34,876 bases of DNA, from assembly GCA_934647165.1 (NCBI GenBank), contig CAKUFA010000027.1, positions 1 to 34,876 on the forward strand. Direction: 5' to 3'. The notes under the pieces are model-generated. The model did no database searches and was not told the DNA's origin. It saw nothing but the letters and a program-made list of their open reading frames with translations. Shown in pieces: positions 7,768-14,641 of the stretch. This stretch comes from an uncultured Clostridia bacterium. GTDB lineage: Bacteria > Bacillota > Clostridia > Christensenellales > Aristaeellaceae. Every line of letters begins with the position of its first letter. Position 1 is the stretch's first letter. A program made the position numbers and the translations under genes.

Positions 7768-9036
7768 TCACTCCAGCGTTTCCCGGCGAATATCCGCTCC
7801 CAGGGAACGAAGCTTTTCTTCAATGTGTTCATAACCCCGGTCGATATATTCCGGCTCGTAAATCTCCGTTACACCGCGCGCCATAAGTCCGGCCACAATC
7901 AGCGCCGCGCCTGCGCGGAGGTCAGTGGTGGTCACCGGCGCGCCATAAAGCTGGCTCACGCCCTCAATCATCGCCACCCGATCCACCACCCGCACCCGCG
8001 CGCCCATGCGGCGGATTTCATCCAGATGCTTGAAGCGCTGCTCGAAAATCGTTTCCGTAATTATGCTGGTTCCCCGTGCCGTGGTAAGCAGCGCGCTCAT
8101 GGGTTGCTGCAAATCGGTGGGAAAGCCGGGGTATACCTGCGTTTTGATGTTCACCGCCCGATGACCACCCAGTGTACGCACCCGAATGGCATCATCGCTG
8201 TCGGAAACCTTCACGCCCATTTCCAGCAGTTTTGCCGTCAGCGCCTCCATATGGGTGGGGATGCAGCCGCGAATGATCACATCGCCGCGGGTTGCTGCGG
8301 CGGCAATCATCAGCGTGCCGGTTTCAATCTGGTCAGGAATCACAGCATAGTTCGCACCATGGAGATACTGCTGGCCGCGGATGCGGATCACATCCGTGCC
8401 CGCGCCCTTGACCTTTGCGCCCATGCTGTTGAGGAAGTTGGCCAAATCAACAATGTGCGGCTCCTTGGCGGCGTTATAAATCACAGTGGTTCCCTTGGCG
8501 CGGGCCGCGGCAAGCATCACGTTGATCGTTCCGCCCACCGTCACCATATCAAAGAACACATCGCCGCCGCGCAGTTCCTTGCTTTCCACGGTAATCATGC
8601 CGCCGCGTTCCTCAGCCTCCGCCCCCAGTGCCTGGAATCCCTTCAGGTGCTGGTCAATGGGGCGTGAGCCGATTTCGCACCCGCCGGGCGCCGCCACTGC
8701 GCCACGACCGCAGCGCCCCAGCAGCGCACCCAGCAGATAATAGCTGGCACGCAGCCGCTTGGCCAGCAGGTAACCCACCCGGTCGCCATCTGCGCCACGG
8801 GGATCTACGGTCATAAATTCGCCGGGAACATAGGTCACCTTCGCCCCCAATGAGCGCAGGATATCCACCAGCGCATGCACATCCTCAATATCCGGGAGGT
8901 TCTCAATGGTGCACGGCTCATTGCACAAAAGCGTTGCTGGGATAACCGCCACCGCCGTATTCTTGCCGCCGCTCACACGCACCTCGCCCTCCAGTGCGTT
9001 TCCGCCGGTGATCAGCATTCGTTCTTTCTTGGGCAT
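7768..9036 (-). CDS. murA: UDP-N-acetylglucosamine 1-carboxyvinyltransferase
   Basis: MurA transfers enolpyruvate from PEP to UDP-GlcNAc, the first committed step of peptidoglycan synthesis in the cytoplasm. The 422-residue product has both lobes of the EPSP-synthase fold. VSGGKNTAVAVIP holds the substrate-binding Lys (K25). RASYYLLGALLGRCG and PGGCEIGSRPIDQHL follow; the Cys (C120) matches the catalytic Cys alkylated by fosfomycin in E. coli (C115), so sensitivity at the target is expected. I chose the ATG at 9036 (MPKKERMLI), which has GAGAGGAGAA upstream, over an in-frame start 11 codons earlier without a site. It lies 66 bp after the Lgt-like gene and 26 bp before the J-domain gene. Confidence 0.96.
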   Translation of the reverse strand: MPKKERMLITGGNALEGEVRVSGGKNTAVAVIPATLLCNEPCTIENLPDIEDVHALVDILRSLGAKVTYVPGEFMTVDPRGADGDRVGYLLAKRLRASYYLLGALLGRCGRGAVAAPGGCEIGSRPIDQHLKGFQALGAEAEERGGMITVESKELRGGDVFFDMVTVGGTINVMLAAARAKGTTVIYNAAKEPHIVDLANFLNSMGAKVKGAGTDVIRIRGQQYLHGANYAVIPDQIETGTLMIAAAATRGDVIIRGCIPTHMEALTAKLLEMGVKVSDSDDAIRVRTLGGHRAVNIKTQVYPGFPTDLQQPMSALLTTARGTSIITETIFEQRFKHLDEIRRMGARVRVVDRVAMIEGVSQLYGAPVTTTDLRAGAALIVAGLMARGVTEIYEPEYIDRGYEHIEEKLRSLGADIRRETLE

Positions 9037-9102
9037 GCAATGTTCTCCTCTCGTCCCTGCGCTTTGCATAGGCGCCGTGCTTCTGGGATGAAATAACGTT
9101 TT

Positions 9103-10083
9103 TTACGCCCTGTCCTGTTTTTCCCATATAGGCAGAATGCTTACCGTCATCAGCACGCCGGACAGCGCCGTGATGAGATAGCACATGTCCATGGGCAGCC
9201 ACTCCAGCCAGACGATCTTCTTTTCCACGGCAAATTCCATGGCGATCATCAAAAGCATGCCGCACAGCGTGCCGCACCAGGCAAGCACCACCTGTCGCGC
9301 AGCTTTTTCCTTCAGGCGCAGGCAGCAGCACAGCAGCACGCCTGCCACCGTCACTGCACTGAGAATCTGATTCACACGCACAAAGCCCCAGCGGAGCACT
9401 TCGTCCTCCCGCAGACCCTCACACAGAGCCTGACTGGCTGCATATAGCAGCAGGAAGAGCATGGCGCGGCTGCCGTCGCGCTTCGCATGCACGCGCAGCA
9501 TCACCACCATCAGCACAATGGCGAACACTGCCTCCAGCATGAACACCGCCCAGCACCATTCTTCATACATGTCCTGCACGGCAAAGGGGAAGCGCTCAAA
9601 AAAGGACGTATTTTCCAGCACGAACAGGCTCATGCCGCTTTCACCGTCAAACCAGTCGGCAATATAGCGGCCATACCCTTGCCCCACCAGCGTTTCTGCC
9701 AGGCGGGACAGTGCAATCATCAGCGCCGCCGGAGCTGTGGCAGCGTCCAGCAGACGGCTTGGTTTTTCCCCGGTGATTTTCCCCGTCAGCCATGCCGCCA
9801 GCATACCGCCCAGTACTGCGCCATAAAGCACATATCCTCCGCCGGTGAAGCGAACCATCTGCGCTGCGCCCTTTTCCAGCAGCCAGTCAAAGCGTACCAG
9901 CCCGTACAGCAGGCGTGCGCACAGCACGCCCAGCACCAATGCCAGCATGCCAAACCAGCTTGCCGCGCCTGCCTTAAGATTCCTGCACCGCGCTGCAAGG
10001 AGCACCAGGCTCACCGCAGCCGAAAGCGCCAATGCCAATCCGTAAGGATACACGCTCAGGGCACCCAGCATCATCGGCTCCAT
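9103..10083 (-). CDS. Divergent Lgt-family integral membrane protein
   Basis: The 326-residue protein is almost entirely membrane segments (about seven to nine). Its order of motifs follows prolipoprotein diacylglyceryl transferase: ARLLYGL, FTGGGYVLYGAVLGGMLAA, RLAETLVGQGYGRY and the late LREDEVLRWGFVRVNQILSA. Lgt moves diacylglycerol from phosphatidylglycerol to the lipobox Cys of lipoproteins. However, positions matching E. coli residues H103, N146 and E151 appear as Tyr, Glu and Gln, while the Arg (R143) and Gly (G154) are kept. It may therefore be a paralogue with a changed or unknown activity. The ATG at 10083 has GGAGG 6 nt upstream and overlaps the end region of the glycosidase gene (1-nt gap), implying translational coupling. 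No other Lgt is in the window. Confidence 0.65.
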   Translation of the reverse strand: MEPMMLGALSVYPYGLALALSAAVSLVLLAARCRNLKAGAASWFGMLALVLGVLCARLLYGLVRFDWLLEKGAAQMVRFTGGGYVLYGAVLGGMLAAWLTGKITGEKPSRLLDAATAPAALMIALSRLAETLVGQGYGRYIADWFDGESGMSLFVLENTSFFERFPFAVQDMYEEWCWAVFMLEAVFAIVLMVVMLRVHAKRDGSRAMLFLLLYAASQALCEGLREDEVLRWGFVRVNQILSAVTVAGVLLCCCLRLKEKAARQVVLAWCGTLCGMLLMIAMEFAVEKKIVWLEWLPMDMCYLITALSGVLMTVSILPIWEKQDRA

Positions 10084-10084
10084 C

Positions 10085-10984
10085 TCAGTCCTCCGCAGCG
10101 GCGGACGCAAAATACAGAATGTCGGAGATATTCCGTGCGTCGCTGTTTTTATGAATGCGCTTGTTGTTCACAATCACATTGGTGGAGCCGCCGCCATCCA
10201 GGTTATACGCCAGGCGGCAATCCGGGAACAGCTCCTTCACGTATTCCGCAAAGTTTGCCAGCGTCATGCCGGATGTGGCGTCCGCCTTGCCATCGCACTC
10301 AACAATGGCATATTCCAATTCGCCCGTCTGCACAATGCAAACGCGCTGCATCTTATAGCGATACTGGAACTCGCGGGTGGTGATCTCCTGCACTTCGCCG
10401 TTTTCCACAAGCACAGGCCCCAACGTGAAGGTATTCACGATTGTACGGCCTTCGGGCAGCACACTCTGCTTGAAGGTTTCCATGTCCTCACTCTTGGCAT
10501 TGCGCACACCATAGAAATCACCGTGATCGTCAATCACCAGCACATCGCGTTCACCGTTAAGCGAATCACGGTAGAACTCTCCCTGCCGCACCACGTAGCC
10601 AATCTTATAAAAATATTTGAAGAAGTCGCCGTTCACCGCCGCGATGGCGTTCACATGCTTGGCCATTGCCGTGGCCTTCACATAGGTCTTATCGTCATAT
10701 TTATCTTTGCTCATTGCTGTGCGGATCTGGCTTGGGTCGGCAATCTTCACCCGCACAATGGAGGTTTTCACCTTTCCCACGTTGGAATGTTCTGTTGTCA
10801 CGTGGATGGATTCATCCTCGTATTCTTCCTCATTGACCCAGCCTTCAGGCTTTGCAGGATTTCCGGGCACTGTCTGGTCAAGAGGAAGGGGTGTCACCTC
10901 TGCCAATCCGGGGGAAGATATCGTCAGCGCCATGCCGCACAGCAGCAGTGCGCAAATCACCCAGCGCAGGATTGAACGCTTCAT
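10085..10984 (-). CDS. Secreted phosphodiester glycosidase-family protein (NAGPA/DUF2233)
   Basis: The 299-residue product begins with a signal peptide or anchor (MKRSILRWVICALLLCGMAL, ending ISSPGLAEV). The body has the hallmarks of the phosphodiester alpha-N-acetylglucosaminidase fold: AIAAVNGDFFKY, FTLGPVLVENGEV and the strongly conserved YNLDGGGSTNVIVNNKRI near the C-terminus. Bacterial members act outside the membrane and have been linked to cell-wall or exopolysaccharide processing; the substrate here is unknown. The ATG at 10984 is preceded by AAAGGAGG; an upstream in-frame start is less likely. The stop is 1 nt from the Lgt-like start, so both are probably made together. An operator-like palindrome overlaps its promoter. 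Confidence 0.85.
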   Translation of the reverse strand: MKRSILRWVICALLLCGMALTISSPGLAEVTPLPLDQTVPGNPAKPEGWVNEEEYEDESIHVTTEHSNVGKVKTSIVRVKIADPSQIRTAMSKDKYDDKTYVKATAMAKHVNAIAAVNGDFFKYFYKIGYVVRQGEFYRDSLNGERDVLVIDDHGDFYGVRNAKSEDMETFKQSVLPEGRTIVNTFTLGPVLVENGEVQEITTREFQYRYKMQRVCIVQTGELEYAIVECDGKADATSGMTLANFAEYVKELFPDCRLAYNLDGGGSTNVIVNNKRIHKNSDARNISDILYFASAAAED

Positions 10985-11003
10985 TGGCAAAAAGCCTCCT
11001 TTT

Positions 11004-11028
11004 ATCATGGTCATGATATTATATCATG
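11004..11028 (-). promoter_or_regulatory. Promoter -10 embedded in overlapping palindromes (candidate operator)
   Basis: On the minus strand TATAAT (11018-11023) lies about 35 bp before the glycosidase start, with a weak -35 (TTGCAG) 17 bp upstream. The -10 is inside a perfect palindrome, CATGATAT-T-ATATCATG (11012-11028), which overlaps a second one, ATCATG-GT-CATGAT (11004-11017). ATCATG thus occurs three times in alternating orientation, as expected for a dimeric repressor site. No regulator can be assigned. Confidence 0.5.
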
Positions 11029-11292
11029 TTTCTTTCCGCCCTGCAACACTTAAAGAAAGCGGATGCCGCAGGAAACGCGCGATATTATTTAGGAAGCACA
11101 GGGTAGGAATTCCGGAATGGCTCGCTGATCCATTTTCCTGCGCGATGGAATATACATAAACACATGTTTGTTTTTCGTAGATTTGCGAGGGGACTATCCT
11201 TGGCCTGCGGTCTCTTGCGGAGTCCGTTTTTCGTCTCCCTGGCAGGGTTTTGTACTCTTTCGTCTTCAGCGAAAATCGCATGCAAGTATTCT
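11029..11292. other. Non-coding stretch before the tandem repeat
   Basis: No gene is supported here. The last 40 bases (about 11250-11292) are a degraded copy of the neighbouring repeat unit. The rest shows no clear structure besides the upstream end of the glycosidase promoter. Confidence 0.5.
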
Positions 11293-11783
11293 GGGCTTTG
11301 CCCAGACCCACAAGGGCGCTGCCCTTGACCCGCGAAGGGACTTCGTCCCTTTCGAATCCCATTATGGGGGGATCCTTAGGATGTTGGGCGAGCTCTTTTC
11401 AGCCTGCGGCTGAAAAATTGCGTGCAGGGTATCTGGGCTTTGCCCAGACCCACAAGGGCGCTGCCCTTGACCCGCGAAGGGACTTCGTCCCTTTCGAATC
11501 CCGTTTTGGGAGACCTTAGGGTGTTGGGCGAGCTCTTTTCAGCCTGCGGCTGAAAAATTGCGTGCGGAGTTTCGGGGCTTTGCCCAGACCCACAAGGGCG
11601 CTGCCCTTGACCCGCGAAGGGACTTCGTCCCTTTCGAATCCCGTTTTGGTGGTTCCTTAGGGTGTTGGACGAGCTCTTTTCAGCCTGCGGCTGAAAAATT
11701 GCGTGCGGAGTTTCGGGGCTTTGCCCAGACCCACAAGGGCGCCGCCCTTGACCTGCGAAGGGACTTCGTCCCTTTCGAATCCC
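11293..11783. repeat. About 141-bp tandem repeat, four conserved 68-bp cores
   Basis: A nearly identical 68-bp core starts at 11293, 11435, 11575 and 11716 (spacings 142, 140 and 141 bp). Linkers between cores are also similar and carry TTTTCAGCC-TGC-GGCTGAAAA. Each core is made of small inverted repeats: TGGGC-TTT-GCCCA, AAGGGC-GCT-GCCCTT and CGAAAGGGAC-related GAAGGGAC-TTC-GTCCCTTTC. Each full unit could therefore fold into four consecutive hairpins as RNA or single-stranded DNA. ORFs across it are low-complexity by-products of the repetition. It lies between the terminator of the Opp-type operon and the glycosidase promoter. Repeats of this style are scattered in intergenic DNA of many Clostridia; I cannot assign a name or a role. 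Confidence 0.9.
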
Positions 11784-11829
11784 GTTTTGGTGGAATCTTG
11801 GCACTTCTTTTCACCATGACACAGAAAAG

Positions 11830-11860
11830 CGACCGTCTCCTTCTTTTCGGGAAACGGTCG
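11830..11860 (-). terminator. Terminator of the Opp-type operon
   Basis: CGACCGT (11830-11836) pairs with ACGGTCG (11854-11860), and the pairing extends through GGAGA/TTTCC. On the minus strand the stem is followed by CTTTTCTG. It lies 8 bp after the stop of the last operon gene. Confidence 0.75.
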
Positions 11861-11867
11861 TCTCTTT

Positions 11868-12056
11868 TCACAGCATTCCCAGTATCCACATAACCAGCAG
11901 ACTCATACCGCCAACCACCAGAATACATGGAAGTACAATCATGACAAATGCCGTAGCCACCATGATGACCTTGTCCAGCAGCGGAACATCCTCCATCCGC
12001 TTCTTGAACTCCTCCTCCTGCTCGGGGGTGGATTTCTTCAGCCTTTTCCAGATCAT
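11868..12056 (-). CDS. Small membrane protein coupled to oppF
   Basis: A 62-residue protein: a charged cytoplasmic-looking N-terminus (MIWKRLKKSTPEQEEEFKKR) followed by about 35 hydrophobic residues (VIMVATAFVMIVLPCILVVGG then MSLLVMWILGML), enough for one long or two short membrane helices. Its ATG overlaps the oppF stop (ATGA), so it is translated with the ATPase, and a terminator follows directly. I know no family for it. The coupling suggests an accessory subunit or stabiliser of this transporter; that is inference. Coding is supported by the overlap, the bipartite charge/hydrophobic pattern and the terminator position. Confidence 0.7.
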   Translation of the reverse strand: MIWKRLKKSTPEQEEEFKKRMEDVPLLDKVIMVATAFVMIVLPCILVVGGMSLLVMWILGML

Positions 12057-13651
12057 GCCTGCGACTCCTGCCCTGCCATACGGTTGGACTTTTTCTCCAT
12101 CTTCGGCAGTTCAAAGAGGTAATTGCCGTTTTCATCCATCTTCTTCTGCGGGAAATGGCAAGCCAAGAAATGGCCGGGCTCCACCTCGCGCAGTTCCGGC
12201 GGCACGCGCTTGCACTTGTCGCAAGCCATGTAGCACCGGGTATGGAACTTGCAGCCGGACGGGGGCTTGATAGGGCTGGGGATATTGCCCTCCAGCAGGA
12301 TGCGTTCTTTATCCAGGCTGTCCGGATCCGTGGTGGGGATGGAGGACAGCAGCGCAACGGTGTAGGGGTGGCGCGGATCCTTAAAAATGGTTTCTGCATC
12401 CGCCAGTTCCACCACATTGCCCAGATACATGACGCAGATACGGTCGGAAATATAGCGCACCACCGACAGGTCATGGGAAATGAACATGTAGGTGAGGTTT
12501 TCCTTTTCCTTCAGTTCCTGCAAAAGGTTGATAATCTGAGACTGGATGGACACGTCCAATGCGGACACGCACTCATCGCACACAATGAATTTGGGCTGCA
12601 CCGCCAGCGCACGGGCAATGCAGATGCGCTGCCGTTGGCCGCCGGAGAACTGGTGCGGATAACGGTGCAGCATGTAGTCCTGCAAACCGCACTTATTCAT
12701 CGTTTCGATGATGTAATTGCGCATGGCTTCGGAGCCGTGCTTGTAGAAATGGTGCGTCACAAGACCCTCTTCAATAATCTGGCCAATGGTGAAGCGAGGG
12801 TTCAAGCTGGAGTAAGGATCCTGGAAGATAATCTGCAAATCCTTGCGCAGCGCCCGCTGCTCCTTGTAGGCCAGTCGGGACAGGTCGATGCCGTCATCCC
12901 GCATGCTTTCATACTTGGCAAACTCGGGGTCTGCCATATTCTTTGCACGCAGCGCATCCAGCTTCGCGGTCATCTCTGCAATCTTCTGGTTTTCCTTCTC
13001 AATGGAGGCATCCAACGCACCGATTTGCGCATCCAGTTTTTCCGTGTTTGCGCCGCTGTCCTTGCGGTGATCGCGTTCCACTACAAGCGTGGTTCGTTTT
13101 TCAGCAAGGCGCGCACGAGTGGTGTTCTCCTCGTATACCTGCAAAATCATCTGACGGCCCTGGTCGCCTTCATCCTTGGCAAAGAAGCCGCCCACAATCT
13201 TGACCATGTGGTCAAGGCAAGTCTGTGCATCGCAGCGCGCCAGGTTGCGGTCCTGCAGGAGATAGAAGTCAGCTTTGTCCTCACCGACCTCAGCCACCTT
13301 CTTTTCCAGCGCATCGGCTTTTTCCTTCGCCTTGTGATACTTCTGACGGTACTTGTCCATGTGCCGCAGTGTGTCCTCCATGTATTTCGGGGCTACCTCG
13401 GCAAGGGTCTTACCGTAATACATGGTTGCACCGGCCGTCTGGGGATACAGCTGAAGCAGCACGCGTCCCAGGGTGCTCTTGCCGCAGCCGCTCTCGCCCA
13501 CCACGCCAATGGTTTCACCTTCATAGATATCCAGTGAAATGTCCTCATTGGCGCGCACATACATCTGCGTCTTCTGAAAAACGGAGGACTTCGCGACGGG
13601 GAAGTATTTCTTTAGATTAGTGATTGACAGTAATTTTTTTGTGTGCTGCAC
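12053..13651 (-). CDS. oppF: Peptide-type ABC transporter ATPase (OppF-like) with large insertion
   Basis: An ATP-hydrolysing subunit of an Opp/Dpp-type importer, working at the inner face of the membrane with OppD. The 532 residues contain Walker A GESGCGKST (52-60), Q-loop IIFQDPYSSLNPR (from 274), signature FSGGQRQR (335-342), Walker B FIVCDE (355-360), H-loop SHD (392-394) and the C-terminal Opp-family region with Cys residues (GCKFHTRCYMACDKCKRVPPE). Normal OppF has about 320-330 residues. Here Walker A and Q-loop are about 215 residues apart instead of about 45. The extra segment (roughly 82-252) is highly charged and mostly helix-like, with stretches such as YHKAKEKADALEKKVAEV and KLDAQIGALDASIEKENQ that suggest an antiparallel coiled coil. 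Start is GTG at 13651 with AAAGGAGGTGA upstream, overlapping oppD by 35 nt. Confidence 0.9.
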   Translation of the reverse strand: MQHTKKLLSITNLKKYFPVAKSSVFQKTQMYVRANEDISLDIYEGETIGVVGESGCGKSTLGRVLLQLYPQTAGATMYYGKTLAEVAPKYMEDTLRHMDKYRQKYHKAKEKADALEKKVAEVGEDKADFYLLQDRNLARCDAQTCLDHMVKIVGGFFAKDEGDQGRQMILQVYEENTTRARLAEKRTTLVVERDHRKDSGANTEKLDAQIGALDASIEKENQKIAEMTAKLDALRAKNMADPEFAKYESMRDDGIDLSRLAYKEQRALRKDLQIIFQDPYSSLNPRFTIGQIIEEGLVTHHFYKHGSEAMRNYIIETMNKCGLQDYMLHRYPHQFSGGQRQRICIARALAVQPKFIVCDECVSALDVSIQSQIINLLQELKEKENLTYMFISHDLSVVRYISDRICVMYLGNVVELADAETIFKDPRHPYTVALLSSIPTTDPDSLDKERILLEGNIPSPIKPPSGCKFHTRCYMACDKCKRVPPELREVEPGHFLACHFPQKKMDENGNYLFELPKMEKKSNRMAGQESQA

Positions 13652-14627
13652 TCCGTCTCACCTCCTTTTCAGGATAGAAGCAGCGAATCAGCTGCCCATT
13701 GCCCGCGTCCTGAAGCGTGGGCTCTTCTTCCATGCACTTCTTCGTGCAATATTTGCAGCGGGGCGCAAACTTGCAGCCCTTGGGCAGTGCCAGCGGATGC
13801 GGCACAACGCCGGGGATGGGCTCAATCTTGTCCTTGGAGTCCAGCCGCGGAATGGAGAACATCAGTCCTTCGGTGTAGGGATGGCTCATCTTGCAATCCG
13901 AGAAGATGGTGCGTGCGCTGGCCTTCTCCACCACCTGGCCGCAATACATCACGGCCACATCGTCCGCCATTTCGTTGATAACGCCCAGGTCGTGGGTGAT
14001 GAAGATAATGCTGGTTCCCTTTTCCTTCTGCAATTCGTTCATCAGCCGCAGAATCTGTGCCTGAATCGTCACGTCCAGGGCCGTGGTGGGCTCGTCCGCG
14101 ATAAGGATTTTCGGGCGGCAAGCAAGCGCCATGGCGATCATGACACGCTGCCGCATACCGCCGGACAGCTGATGCGGATACTGGCGAATCACTGCATCAG
14201 GGTTGGGAATCTGCACATCGGCAAGCATCTTCAGTGCCAGATCATGGGCTTCTTTCTTCGTCTTGCCCTGATGAATAATGAACGGCTCGCTCAGCTGCCG
14301 GTCAATGGTAAACACCGGGTTCAGGCTCGTCATGGGCTCCTGGAAGATCACCGAGATTGCGTTGCCGCGAATCCGGTACATCTCGTTCATGCTCAGCTTG
14401 GTCAGGTCGCGCCCTTCAAAAAGCACCTCGCCTCCGGCAATATAGCCGTTGGCGTCCAGCAGCTGGAGGATGCTCATTGCGGAAACGGACTTGCCGGAAC
14501 CGCTTTCTCCTACAATGCCGATGGTCTTGCCGGGTTCCAGGGAATAGGATACGTCATTGACGGCCTTCACAATACCCTTCTTTGTTTTGAAATAGGTGTG
14601 AAGGTTCTTCACTTCTAGCAGCGGCAT
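13617..14627 (-). CDS. oppD: Peptide-type ABC transporter ATPase (OppD-like)
   Basis: The second ATPase of the importer; OppD and OppF form the heterodimer that powers transport. The 336-residue length is normal. Motifs in order: Walker A GESGSGKS (about 39-46), Q-loop VIFQEPMTSLNPV, signature LSGGMRQR, Walker B ILIADEPTTALD, H-loop THD. The C-terminal Opp-type extension has the Cys cluster (GCKFAPRCKYCTKKCMEEEP) that in some family members binds an iron-sulfur cluster. No insertion is present, unlike its partner. AAAGGAGGAGG precedes the ATG. The gene follows oppC by 14 bp. Confidence 0.95.
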   Translation of the reverse strand: MPLLEVKNLHTYFKTKKGIVKAVNDVSYSLEPGKTIGIVGESGSGKSVSAMSILQLLDANGYIAGGEVLFEGRDLTKLSMNEMYRIRGNAISVIFQEPMTSLNPVFTIDRQLSEPFIIHQGKTKKEAHDLALKMLADVQIPNPDAVIRQYPHQLSGGMRQRVMIAMALACRPKILIADEPTTALDVTIQAQILRLMNELQKEKGTSIIFITHDLGVINEMADDVAVMYCGQVVEKASARTIFSDCKMSHPYTEGLMFSIPRLDSKDKIEPIPGVVPHPLALPKGCKFAPRCKYCTKKCMEEEPTLQDAGNGQLIRCFYPEKEVRRSAAHKKITVNH

Positions 14628-14641
14628 GGCTTCCTCCTCCT

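Noticed and set aside
11293..11783. Possible CRISPR array
   Set aside because: The repeats are 68 bp with similar, not unique, linkers and a 141-bp period; no cas genes are present.
11376..11804. Open frame of 142 codons on the minus strand across the tandem repeat
   Set aside because: Its product is a repetition of the DNA repeat in translation (NGIRKGRSPFAGQG again and again), with no ribosome site; it follows from the 141-bp period being a multiple of three.
13617..13651. Frameshift between oppD and oppF
   Set aside because: Both proteins are complete with their own starts; the 35-nt overlap with GTG start and perfect ribosome site is translational coupling.
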